Both the position numbers and the translations under genes were made by a program. Shown here piece after piece: positions 14,895 to 21,404 of a DNA stretch of 25,420 bases; positions within the stretch are counted from its first letter, which is position 1, and each line of letters starts with the position of its first letter. This DNA is from JACCVL01 sp038232655 (GTDB lineage Bacteria; Actinomycetota; Actinomycetes; Propionibacteriales; Nocardioidaceae): positions 1-25,420 of the forward strand of contig JBBSNM010000036.1 in NCBI GenBank assembly GCA_038232655.1, given 5' to 3'. The notes under the pieces are model-generated. The model had not been told where the DNA came from. It worked only from the letters and a program-made list of their open reading frames with translations, and did not search any database.

Positions 14895-16208
14895 TCAGCG
14901 GGGCAGCCGCCCGATCGACAGCTGGCTGACCCCGAGGTACTCGGTGCGAAAGCCCGCCTCGCAGTAGGCCAGGTAGAAGTCCCACATCCGGCGGAAGGTC
15001 TCGTCGAAGCCGTGCCCGGCTATGTCCGGCCAGGCCACACCGAACCGCTCGCGCCACTGCCGAAGCGTCTCGGCGTAGTGCCAGCCCAGGTCGCGGCGCT
15101 CCAGCACCCGCAGGCTGGTGTGCCCGGTGAGGGTCTGGTCGATCGCTTGCAGCGACGGGATCAGACCGCCGGGGAAGATGTACTTGTGGATCCAGCCGTA
15201 CGACCGGCGGGTGACCAGCATGCGGTCGTGGGCCATCGTGATGGCTTGTAGCCCGACCCGACCACCGGGTGCGAGCAGCCGGTCCAAGGTGGCGAAGTAC
15301 GTCGGCCAGAACCGCTCGCCGACCGCCTCGATCATCTCCACGCTCAAGATGGCGTCGTACTGGCCGGCGACGTGCCGGTAGTCCTCCAGCCGCACGTCCA
15401 CCCGTTCGCTCAGGCCGGCGGCAGCGATCCGCTCGCGGGCCAGCTCGCGCTGCTCCTGCGAGATCGTCACGGTGGTGACCAGCCCGCCACGCTCGGCGGC
15501 TCGCTGCGCCAGTGCGCCCCAGCCGGTGCCGATCTCGAGCACCCGGGTGCCGTCGCCCACGTGGGCAAAGTCGAGAACGCCGTCCATCTTGCGCAGCTGG
15601 GCCTGCTCGAGGTCGAGGTCTGCCGGGTCACCGATCACGTCGGGGAACCATCCCGACGAGTAGGTCATGGTGGGGTCGAGGAACTGCGCGAACAGGTCGT
15701 TGGACAGGTCGTAGTGCCGGGAGATGTTGCTGCGCGACCCGCTCACGGTGTTCTCCTCGTGGGCGGGCAGCTGGCCGTCGACGACGCCGCGCATCCGCTG
15801 CAGCGGCTTGGGAACCAGCTCGGTCAGCCGCTCCGAGAACGGCGCGAGCAGGTCGGCCAGGTCGGTGCCGGGTGCGGTGGTCCAGTCCCCGGCCATGTAC
15901 GCCTCACCGAACCCGACGCGGAACTGTGCGCCGAGCCGGGCGAACACCGCCTCGGGTCGGACCATGATCATGGTCGGCGCGTCTGGTCCGCCGGCGCCCC
16001 AGCTGCTGCCGTCGGCGAACTGCATCCGCACCGGCAGCCGGCGAATGGCGCGGGCGACGATGCTGCGGGCGACCGGGGCGTGAAGCGGGGCCCGCGGTGG
16101 GGTCGCCAGGCCGGGCCAGTGCTCCTCGCGCGGCGCCGGGACGTCACCCGCCCGCAGGCTGACGACGCCGGCGGGTTCCGCGCCGGTCGCGGGGGAGGTG
16201 GTGGTCAT
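14895..16208 (-). CDS. CFA-like SAM-dependent methyltransferase
   Basis: A 437-residue member of the cyclopropane-fatty-acid synthase family, which modifies the double bonds of membrane acyl chains with SAM. The lipid-side motif SRHYDLSNDLF (163-173) and TYSSGWF are present, then SAM motif I VLEIGTGWG (223-231), SVEMIEAVG (289-297) and KYIFPGGLIPS. In E. coli CFA synthase the motif-I Cys is catalytic, but here that site is Thr228. The HTIG segment holding a bicarbonate-binding His reads QAITM. The product may therefore be a methylated rather than a cyclopropane chain; that is inference. ATG 16208 overlaps the DUF1365 stop as ATGA and has AGGAAGG upstream. It is last in the operon. Confidence 0.88.
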   Translation of the reverse strand: MTTTSPATGAEPAGVVSLRAGDVPAPREEHWPGLATPPRAPLHAPVARSIVARAIRRLPVRMQFADGSSWGAGGPDAPTMIMVRPEAVFARLGAQFRVGFGEAYMAGDWTTAPGTDLADLLAPFSERLTELVPKPLQRMRGVVDGQLPAHEENTVSGSRSNISRHYDLSNDLFAQFLDPTMTYSSGWFPDVIGDPADLDLEQAQLRKMDGVLDFAHVGDGTRVLEIGTGWGALAQRAAERGGLVTTVTISQEQRELARERIAAAGLSERVDVRLEDYRHVAGQYDAILSVEMIEAVGERFWPTYFATLDRLLAPGGRVGLQAITMAHDRMLVTRRSYGWIHKYIFPGGLIPSLQAIDQTLTGHTSLRVLERRDLGWHYAETLRQWRERFGVAWPDIAGHGFDETFRRMWDFYLAYCEAGFRTEYLGVSQLSIGRLPR

Positions 16209-17053
16209 CGCAGTCCTTCCTGGTGGCGGTGCGCCTTGCGAGGCACCACCGGCAGTCGTCGCAGCCACAGCCAACTGCCGTGGATGCGGATGAGCAGGCT
16301 GACCCGCTGGGTCATGAACGGGCGCCGGGCCAGCAGGGACATCAGCCGGGCCGGTGTTGCAGGTCGGACCGCACCGGTGAACGCGGCGCTGAACACCGAC
16401 CGGTCGCCCTGGCGCAGCCGGATGGTGGTGGCCACCCGGTCCCGGTCGAGTAGGAAGCGCAGGTCGTAACGGCCGTCGACGGTGAAGAACGGCGAGACGT
16501 AGAACGCCTTGTCGGTGGACGCCCGGCCGGCGGCGTCCACGTCGAGCAGGTAGGCGTGCCGCTCGCCGTAGGTGTTGTGCACCTCGGCGACGACGCAGCG
16601 CACCGCGCCGGCATCGTCGAGGCACCAGAACACGCTGAGGGGGTCGAACACGTGGCCGAGCACCCGGGCGTTGGCCAGCATCACGATCCGGCCGCCGGTG
16701 ACGTCCACGCCCGCGGCGGCGCAGAAGGTCTCCAGGTTGGCGCGGATCGTACGCCGCGGTGAGCCCAGATGGTCGGCGCTGTCGAAGGCGGCGAACGGGT
16801 GCAGCCAGCGCGGCAGCCGCGGCGGTGCGTCCACGTCGATCAGCCACTGGTACATCCGGTAGCGGAAGCGGTGCCGCAGCGGCACCCGCCGGTCATGGGT
16901 GACGACACCGTCGACCAGAGCGGGCAGGCTGGGCAGACCGTGCGGCCCGATGGCCGCCGCGGTGTCCCTGCGAGTGCTCGGTCCGACTCTCGACCCGGTG
17001 CTCACCTCGGTGCTCACCTCGGTGCCCACTCCGGTGCCCACTCCGGGGCTCAC
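16205..17053 (-). CDS. DUF1365-family protein
   Basis: A 282-residue DUF1365 protein. Family marks are VVTHDRRVPLRHRFRYRMYQW (about 57-77), HVFDPLSVFWC, AEVHNTYGERHAYLL and DKAFYVSPF. The biochemical role is unsettled; the family travels with the flanking oxidase and methyltransferase and, in Rhodobacter, with furan-fatty-acid and singlet-oxygen-response genes. GTG 17053 overlaps the oxidase stop (GTGA), and the stop overlaps the methyltransferase ATG, so the three are co-translated. Residues 4-17 (GVGTGVGTEVSTEV) are encoded by 12-bp tandem repeats and extend about 40 residues beyond the usual family start. Confidence 0.87.
   Translation of the reverse strand: MSPGVGTGVGTEVSTEVSTGSRVGPSTRRDTAAAIGPHGLPSLPALVDGVVTHDRRVPLRHRFRYRMYQWLIDVDAPPRLPRWLHPFAAFDSADHLGSPRRTIRANLETFCAAAGVDVTGGRIVMLANARVLGHVFDPLSVFWCLDDAGAVRCVVAEVHNTYGERHAYLLDVDAAGRASTDKAFYVSPFFTVDGRYDLRFLLDRDRVATTIRLRQGDRSVFSAAFTGAVRPATPARLMSLLARRPFMTQRVSLLIRIHGSWLWLRRLPVVPRKAHRHQEGLR
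16997..17044. repeat. Four-copy 12-bp tandem repeat in the DUF1365 N-terminus
   Basis: GGTGCTCACCTC occurs twice (16997-17008, 17009-17020), then GGTGCCCACTCC twice (17021-17032, 17033-17044), followed by a degenerate partial unit. Each unit is four codons, so copy-number change keeps the DUF1365 frame. Confidence 0.9.
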
Positions 17054-18396
17054 CAGTCGGCCCCGAGCCGCCGGGCCGCCTCGACACCCGAGCGGCAGCC
17101 GTCCTCGTGGAAGCCCCAGCCGTGGTGCGCGCCGGCGAAAGCGGTGCGGTCGGTGGCCATACCAGCCAGCCGGCCCTGCGCCGCCAACGACTCGGCGTTG
17201 TAGACCGGGTGGGTGTACTGCATCCGCGCGACCACGCTCGCCGGGTCGACCCGTTCGCCGTCGTTGAGGCTGACCACGAAGGCGTCGGCGGCGTCCTCGT
17301 AGCCCTGCAGCCGGTTCATCCAGTAGCCGACGCGGGTCTGCTCGCGGCGCTCGTCGCAGCGCTGCAGGTGATAGTTCCACGACGCCCGCGCCCGCGCCGC
17401 TCGCGGCAGTACCGAGGCGTCGGTGTGCAGGACCGCCTCGTTGCGCGAGTAGCCGAAGGCGCCGAGCGCCGCGCGCTCGTCGTCGCTGGGGTCGGTGAGC
17501 AGCGCCAGCGCGTCGTCGGCATGGGTCGCCACCACCACCTTGTCGACCAGGTGGGTCTCACCGTGGGCGTCGAGCAGCTCGACCCCGTCGGGCTTGCGGG
17601 TGATCGCCTTGACACCGGTCGAGACGCGCACGTCACCGACCGCCTCGGCCACCGCACGCACGTACGTGCGTGACCCGCCGACGACGGTGTACCACTGGGG
17701 TGCGTCGCGCAGGCTCAGGAAGCCGTGGTGCTCGAGGAAGCGGAACAGGTAGAGCGCCGGGTAGGCCAGCGCCACATCGTGCCCGGCCGACCACACGCAC
17801 GAGACCACCGGCACGGCGTAGTGGCGCACGAAGTAGTCACCGAACGAGTGCATCCGCAGGAAGTCGCCGTAGGAGATCTCCGCACCGTCGCCAGCCCCGG
17901 CCCCACCGCCGGCCCCACTATCTGCGCTGCCTGGGTTGTCGGCGAGGAAGCGGCCGGCCAGCCGCTGGAAGTGGCGCACCTGCAGCAGCAGCCCGACGAA
18001 CCGCGGGTCGGCGAGGCGCCGGGGCTGGGCCGTGATGCCTGCGGCGCCGCGGCCGCCGGCGTACTCCAGGCCGCAGCCGTCGCAGCGGATGCTCATGGAC
18101 ATCTCGGTGGCCCGCACCGGCACGTCGAGCTCGGCGAACAGCTGGCGCAGCAGCGGGTAGGTGCGGTCGTTGTGCACGATGAAGCCGGAGTCGACGGCGT
18201 ACGTGCGGCCGTCACTGCCCGCCACGTCGTGGGTGTGCGCGTGCCCGCCGAGGCGGTCCTGAGTCTCGAAGACGGTGACGTCGTGGCTGCCCCGCAGCAC
18301 GTACGCCGCGGTCAGCCCGGACACGCCGGAGCCGACCACGGCGACCCGCGGTCGGGGAATGCGGCGGGGTGCTGCTGAGGGGGTTCGAGGGCTCAC
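17050..18396 (-). CDS. NAD(P)/FAD-dependent amine-oxidase-like protein
   Basis: A 448-residue flavoprotein of the amine oxidase/phytoene-desaturase-like group. The FAD dinucleotide loop VAVVGSGVSGLTAAYVL (18-34) is followed by FETQDRLGGHAHTH. Later come VDSGFIVHNDRTYP, QWYTVVGGSRTYVRAV and the C-terminal FAD contact TAFAGAHHGWGFHEDGCRSG. This subgroup is the regular partner of DUF1365 and CFA-like genes and is thought to desaturate or oxidise acyl chains. It is first in the operon and overlaps DUF1365 by GTGA. GTG 18396 is the best start, placing 17 Arg/Pro-rich residues before the loop. No Shine-Dalgarno is evident. A Gly/Ala-rich low-complexity stretch (SGAGGGAGAGDGAE) interrupts the middle. 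Confidence 0.88.
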   Translation of the reverse strand: MSPRTPSAAPRRIPRPRVAVVGSGVSGLTAAYVLRGSHDVTVFETQDRLGGHAHTHDVAGSDGRTYAVDSGFIVHNDRTYPLLRQLFAELDVPVRATEMSMSIRCDGCGLEYAGGRGAAGITAQPRRLADPRFVGLLLQVRHFQRLAGRFLADNPGSADSGAGGGAGAGDGAEISYGDFLRMHSFGDYFVRHYAVPVVSCVWSAGHDVALAYPALYLFRFLEHHGFLSLRDAPQWYTVVGGSRTYVRAVAEAVGDVRVSTGVKAITRKPDGVELLDAHGETHLVDKVVVATHADDALALLTDPSDDERAALGAFGYSRNEAVLHTDASVLPRAARARASWNYHLQRCDERREQTRVGYWMNRLQGYEDAADAFVVSLNDGERVDPASVVARMQYTHPVYNAESLAAQGRLAGMATDRTAFAGAHHGWGFHEDGCRSGVEAARRLGADW

Positions 18397-18694
18397 GGGG
18401 GGCCTGGCTCCACGGTGGGTCGGGGGGGGGGGGGGGTCGTCACGGTGAGTTCGTCACCGCCATCATCACGTATGGGTCGGCCTCTTGCTGGTCAGCGAGC
18501 AGCGGCGCGACGGCGCTCGCAGCTGGCGCCCATGGCCGCCGGGCACCAGCAGGCCCTGCACACCGGGAGTCCCGCAGACTTCACCGGTCCGACTCGATGA
18601 TCGCGGTGATCGCAAGCTGATGGGTCACCACCAGGCGCCACCCAGGCCTCTCCGATCAGGGATCGCTCACTGGATCATGGTCCGCCGTCCCGCG
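18397..18694. other. Gene-free region upstream of the lipid operon and the MFS remnant (298 bases)
   Basis: It holds the G15 run and should contain the operon promoter on the minus strand, but no clear -35/-10 pair is recognised. Short frames on both strands resemble no family I know. Confidence 0.5.
18422..18436. repeat. Homopolymer of 15 G
   Basis: Fifteen consecutive G (C on the operon sense strand) lie 26-40 bp upstream of the flavoprotein GTG. That is the usual position of a promoter or leader. Runs this long slip during replication and sequencing, so the printed length is uncertain. Confidence 0.9.
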
Positions 18695-18700
18695 TAATGT
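18695..18700 (+). promoter_or_regulatory. -10-like hexamer TAATGT before the MFS remnant
   Basis: TAATGT ends 8 nt before the ATG at 18709. The spacing favours that ATG over the one at 18697, which lies inside the hexamer. Confidence 0.4.
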
Positions 18701-18708
18701 CGGCGGGC

Positions 18709-19239
18709 ATGGCGGAGGTGGCGCCGGTTCGGCTGCTCTCCCCAGCCTTCGTCGCGCTCACGCTGTCGGACCTGGCCTATTTCGCCGCCACCGGTGTGCT
18801 GCTCGCGGCCACGCCGCTGTTCGGCAGCACCGTCGTGGTCTGCCGAGTCGTTTTCGCCAAGTTTCCGGACCGGGTGACCCCGCTCGGACTGGCCGCGACA
18901 GCACTGGCCGCCTCGGCAGCCGGCTTCCTGATCATCGGCGCGGTGCAGCACCCGGTCGGGCTCGTGGCCGGGGCGGTAGTCCTGGCCGTGGGCGCGGCGT
19001 TCCTCACCCCGGCCGTCTTCGCCGCCGTGTTCCAGGCTGTGTCGGCAACACAGCGGGGCAGCGCGGCCGCGGCCACCAGCGTCTTCATCGACCTCGGCCT
19101 CAGCGGTGGACCCATGGCACTGGGTCTGGTTGCCGCGGCCACCAGCCTTCCGGCCGCGTTCTTGCTCACCGCTGGCCTGCCCGTCCTTGGTGCTTCCCTT
19201 CTCACCGTCGCCGGTTCCCGCCAACCCGCCTGGCGATGA
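18709..19239 (+). pseudogene. Internally deleted MFS transporter (in frame)
   Basis: The 176-residue frame joins the first transmembrane segment of an MFS transporter to the second half. The first block is VRLLSPAFVALTLSDLAYFA. The join is at LFGSTVVVCRVVFAKFPDR, and the rest runs through FLTPAVFAAVFQAV, RGSAAAATSVFIDLG and GGPMALGLVA. Relatives have about 390-400 residues and twelve helices; roughly 210 residues (TM2 to about TM7) are absent, around base 18820. The frame is intact, so a six- to seven-helix peptide might be made, but it is unlikely to transport anything. The start at 18709 is supported by TAATGT upstream. Confidence 0.75.
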
Positions 19240-19585
19240 CTTCCGCCGGAGAAGATCCTGGAGCTGCCATTCAGCCCGGCCGACCCACTCCAGAAGCTCC
19301 AGCCGGTTCCGTGCGCGTCTTCGCTGTGGAATCGGCGCATCCCAGTGTCGTCGAACGATGAAGCGCGACGAACGCCGCCAGGTCACGGTCGCGGAAACCG
19401 CGCCAACAAGGACGACCCCGTCGACCTCGCCGAGATCCGAGCAATCCAGCAGGACTTGGCCGCGCTGCGTGAGGGGTGAGGTCTACCGGCTGCCCGCCCG
19501 CGGTAGGGCGAAACCAGCTTCCGACCGCTCATGGCCTGACCGGAGGTGGATCGGCTTGCGGCCTCGTGTCCCAGATCCCGCGACT
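19240..19585. other. Region without an intact gene between the MFS remnant and relE
   Basis: Apart from the possible MazEF scrap at 19405-19510, no family is recognised. A minus-strand stretch (about 19240-19310) reads LELLEWVGRAEWQLQDLLRR, which looks protein-like but is unplaced. Confidence 0.4.
19405..19510 (+). pseudogene. Possible MazE/MazF junction remnant
   Basis: One frame ends DPVDLAEIRAIQQDLAALREG at TGA 19477-19479, which looks like an antitoxin C-terminus. Overlapping it, GTG 19469 begins VRGEVYRLPA, the usual MazF/PemK opening. The stop and start overlap as in real TA operons. MazF similarity ends after about ten residues, and no antitoxin DNA-binding part is recognisable upstream. 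This reading is tentative because both matches are short. Confidence 0.3.
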
Positions 19586-19846
19586 TCATCGGTCGTACAC
19601 GTCGCGCCTGTGGCCAAGTCTGACGACGACCACGATGAGCACTCGATCGTCGATGGTGTAGATGATGCGGTACTCGCCGACGCGGACGCGAAGGCCGGCT
19701 CGCCCCTGGAGTGCCCGGGCTCCCGGGGGCCGTGGGTCGTGTGCAAGCAGCGAGATGGCGCCTTGAATGCGGTGGCGGACCTGGGGGTCGAGCTTGCGCA
19801 GCGCTCTGACGGCGGCTGGGCGGAGCTCGATGCGGTATTGGCTCAC
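19586..19846 (-). CDS. RelE/ParE-family toxin
   Basis: An 86-residue RelE-like toxin, expected to cut mRNA in the ribosomal A site. The family pattern is clear: YRIELRPAAVRALRKLDPQV, then a central helix, DPRPPGARALQGRAGLRVRVGEYRIIYTIDD, and the final VVVRLGHRRDVYDR with the basic catalytic Arg/Tyr region. GTG 19846 overlaps the antitoxin stop as GTGA, so translation is coupled. It is intact and of normal length. Confidence 0.9.
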   Translation of the reverse strand: MSQYRIELRPAAVRALRKLDPQVRHRIQGAISLLAHDPRPPGARALQGRAGLRVRVGEYRIIYTIDDRVLIVVVVRLGHRRDVYDR

Positions 19847-20091
19847 ACCCAGCCGAGGTCGGCCTTGACCTGTTCCCACGGGATGTTGGGACCCTCCTCG
19901 GCCATCGCGGCATCGAATGCAGCGACATCCTCGGCATCCTCCAGTGCGTCCACGAGCTGCTCGTAGCGCTCCGGGCTGACCAACACGCCTGCCCGCTGCC
20001 CGTAACGCTCAAGGAACACCGCTTCGGTGCGCGCGGTCTCAACAGCTTCGGACAGGCGATCTCGTGCTGCGCTGATGTTCATGGTCGCCAT
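19843..20091 (-). CDS. Phd/YefM-family antitoxin
   Basis: An 82-residue antitoxin paired with the RelE toxin. The N-terminal Phd/YefM DNA-binding part reads MNISAARDRLSEAVETA, followed by VFLERYGQRAGVLVSPERYEQLVDALED. The acidic toxin-binding tail is AFDAAMAEEGPNIPWEQVKADLGW. The ATG at 20091 is used; the ATG at 20082 would remove three residues. A strong promoter with an overlapping inverted repeat lies just upstream, in line with autorepression by the Phd-RelE complex. Confidence 0.9.
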   Translation of the reverse strand: MATMNISAARDRLSEAVETARTEAVFLERYGQRAGVLVSPERYEQLVDALEDAEDVAAFDAAMAEEGPNIPWEQVKADLGWV

Positions 20092-20097
20092 ACCTAA

Positions 20098-20127
20098 ATT
20101 GTACGTTCTAGGGAGTGTTTCGTACAA
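20098..20127 (-). promoter_or_regulatory. phd-relE promoter with overlapping inverted-repeat operator
   Basis: On the minus strand TTGTAC (20122-20127), an 18-bp spacer and TACAAT (20098-20103) form a good promoter 6 nt before the antitoxin ATG. TTGTACG at 20099-20105 and CGTACAA at 20121-20127 are perfect 7-bp inverted arms with a 15-bp centre, lying on the -10 and -35. A dimeric repressor bound there would block RNA polymerase. Confidence 0.65.
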
Positions 20128-20204
20128 GACTGGGTCGCGATCGAATCGACCTCGGGCCGGGATGCCCAGCGCCGAACTTTGCCTTCCTTTCATGTAGGCG
20201 CAGA

Positions 20205-21054
20205 GCGGCCGGCAAATGGTTGCGCGACGGGTTGGAGGTGTTCGTCCTGTACGGAGGACGTGGCCCGGTGGTCTTGTTGCTGCACGGACATCCTCGTACC
20301 TCGTCGACGTGGCATCGCGTGGCTCCGCAACTCGTGGCCGAGGGATTGACGGTGGTGTGCGCGGACCTGCCCGGTTACGACCGCTCGGGCAAGCCGACAC
20401 CCACCCCGGATCACTCCGCACACTCCAACCGGTGCTCGTCAGTTGCTGGCGGCGATGCGGGCGCTCGGACACGATCGGTTTGGCGTGGTCGGGCACGACC
20501 GCGGCAGCTACTACGCCCTTCGCCTGGCCCTGGATCACCCCGGTAACGTCACCCGGGTCGCCTTGCTGGACTGCCTGCCGATCAGCGAGCACCTCAACCG
20601 CATCAACGCGAGGTTCGCAACCGCGTGGTGGCACTGGTTCTTCTTCGCCCAGTCCGACCTTTTCGAGCGCGCCATCACCGCCGACCCTGACTCCTGGTAT
20701 CACGGCGACCCCGACTCGATGGGACGTGACAACTACGAAGAGTGGTGGGCCGCCGTGCACGACCCGGAGGTGATCCGCGGCATGCTGGCCGACCATCGTG
20801 CCGGACTGGGCATCGACGCCGCCCATGAGCGAGCCGACCGGTCCGCCGGTCGACGGGTGCAGCAGCCGCTGCTCGTGCTGTGGTCGACCCGAGACGATCT
20901 CGAGGACCTGTACGGCGACCCGTTGGCGATCTGGCGGGACTGGGCCGACAAGGTCACTGGCCACGGTATCGACTCCGGTCACCACGTCGCCGAGCAGGCC
21001 CCCAACGAACTCGCAGCCACGCTTACCGACTTCCTGGGCCGGACACCTCCGTGA
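20205..21054 (+). pseudogene. Frameshifted alpha/beta hydrolase (fluoroacetate dehalogenase-like)
   Basis: Two adjacent frames together give a haloacetate-dehalogenase-type hydrolase. The first holds LEVFVLYGGRGPVVLLLHGH, PRTSSTWHRVAPQLV and ADLPGYDRSGKP. It loses the frame at about 20436-20440. The second continues QLLAAMRALGHDRFGVVGHD, RGSYYALRLALDHP and LLDCLPISEHLN, up to the catalytic His in IDSGHHVAEQAP. The nucleophile is the Asp of GHDRGSY. The frame moves by +1, and about three codons fewer than in relatives suggest an 8-base deletion. The N-terminus is also unclear, with no good start before LEVFVLYGG. An uninterrupted copy would have about 290-300 residues. A sequencing error is possible. 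Confidence 0.78.
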
Positions 21055-21110
21055 GCACTGGCCGCCGAAGGAAACGCCCGGTGGCCGATCCCCAGTGGGA
21101 CTTCGTTGGA

Positions 21111-21141
21111 ATGCACTCTGCATCTATTGTGAGATACTCTC
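21111..21141. promoter_or_regulatory. Candidate promoter and operators of vapBC pair 2
   Basis: ATGCA-CTC-TGCAT (21111-21123) and GAGA-TAC-TCTC (21131-21141) are two inverted repeats just before vapB2. The -10-like GATACT (21133-21138) lies within the second and ends 8 nt before the ATG. Binding there by the antitoxin would shut off transcription. Confidence 0.4.
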
Positions 21142-21146
21142 TAACC

Positions 21147-21404
21147 ATGGGTTCACTGCTGCAGATCAGGAACGTGCCCGACGAGGCGCGTCGGGCGCTC
21201 AAGGCGCGGGCCGCTGATCGTGGTGAGTCCCTGAATGCCTACCTGTTGAACCTGCTCGACCGAGAGGTCGCCCGGCCAACGGTTGCCGAGGTGCTCGCTC
21301 GCGCAGCTCGCCGCAGCGAGCGCGCGTCAGCCTCTGCCGTCGGCGTGCTCGACGAAGCGCGGTCACAGCGTGCGGAGCAACTGCCGCAGGCCGACACCAC
21401 ATGA
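21147..21404 (+). CDS. VapB/FitA-like ribbon-helix-helix antitoxin (pair 2)
   Basis: An 85-residue antitoxin with an N-terminal ribbon-helix-helix. The strand is SLLQIRNVP, and the helices run from DEARRALKARAA to SLNAYLLNLLDRE. Next is ARPTVAEVLARA and an acidic/Gln-rich tail that should wrap the toxin. ATG 21147 has no Shine-Dalgarno but follows a leaderless-type hexamer. Its last four bases overlap the toxin start as ATGA. It is paralogous to the antitoxin at 944. Confidence 0.87.
   Translation: MGSLLQIRNVPDEARRALKARAADRGESLNAYLLNLLDREVARPTVAEVLARAARRSERASASAVGVLDEARSQRAEQLPQADTT

Noticed and set aside
14895..16847. A 650-codon minus-strand open frame covering the CFA-like gene and much of DUF1365
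   Set aside because: Only the part from ATG 16208 matches the CFA family. The upstream portion is an out-of-frame reading of DUF1365, whose stop overlaps ATG 16208.
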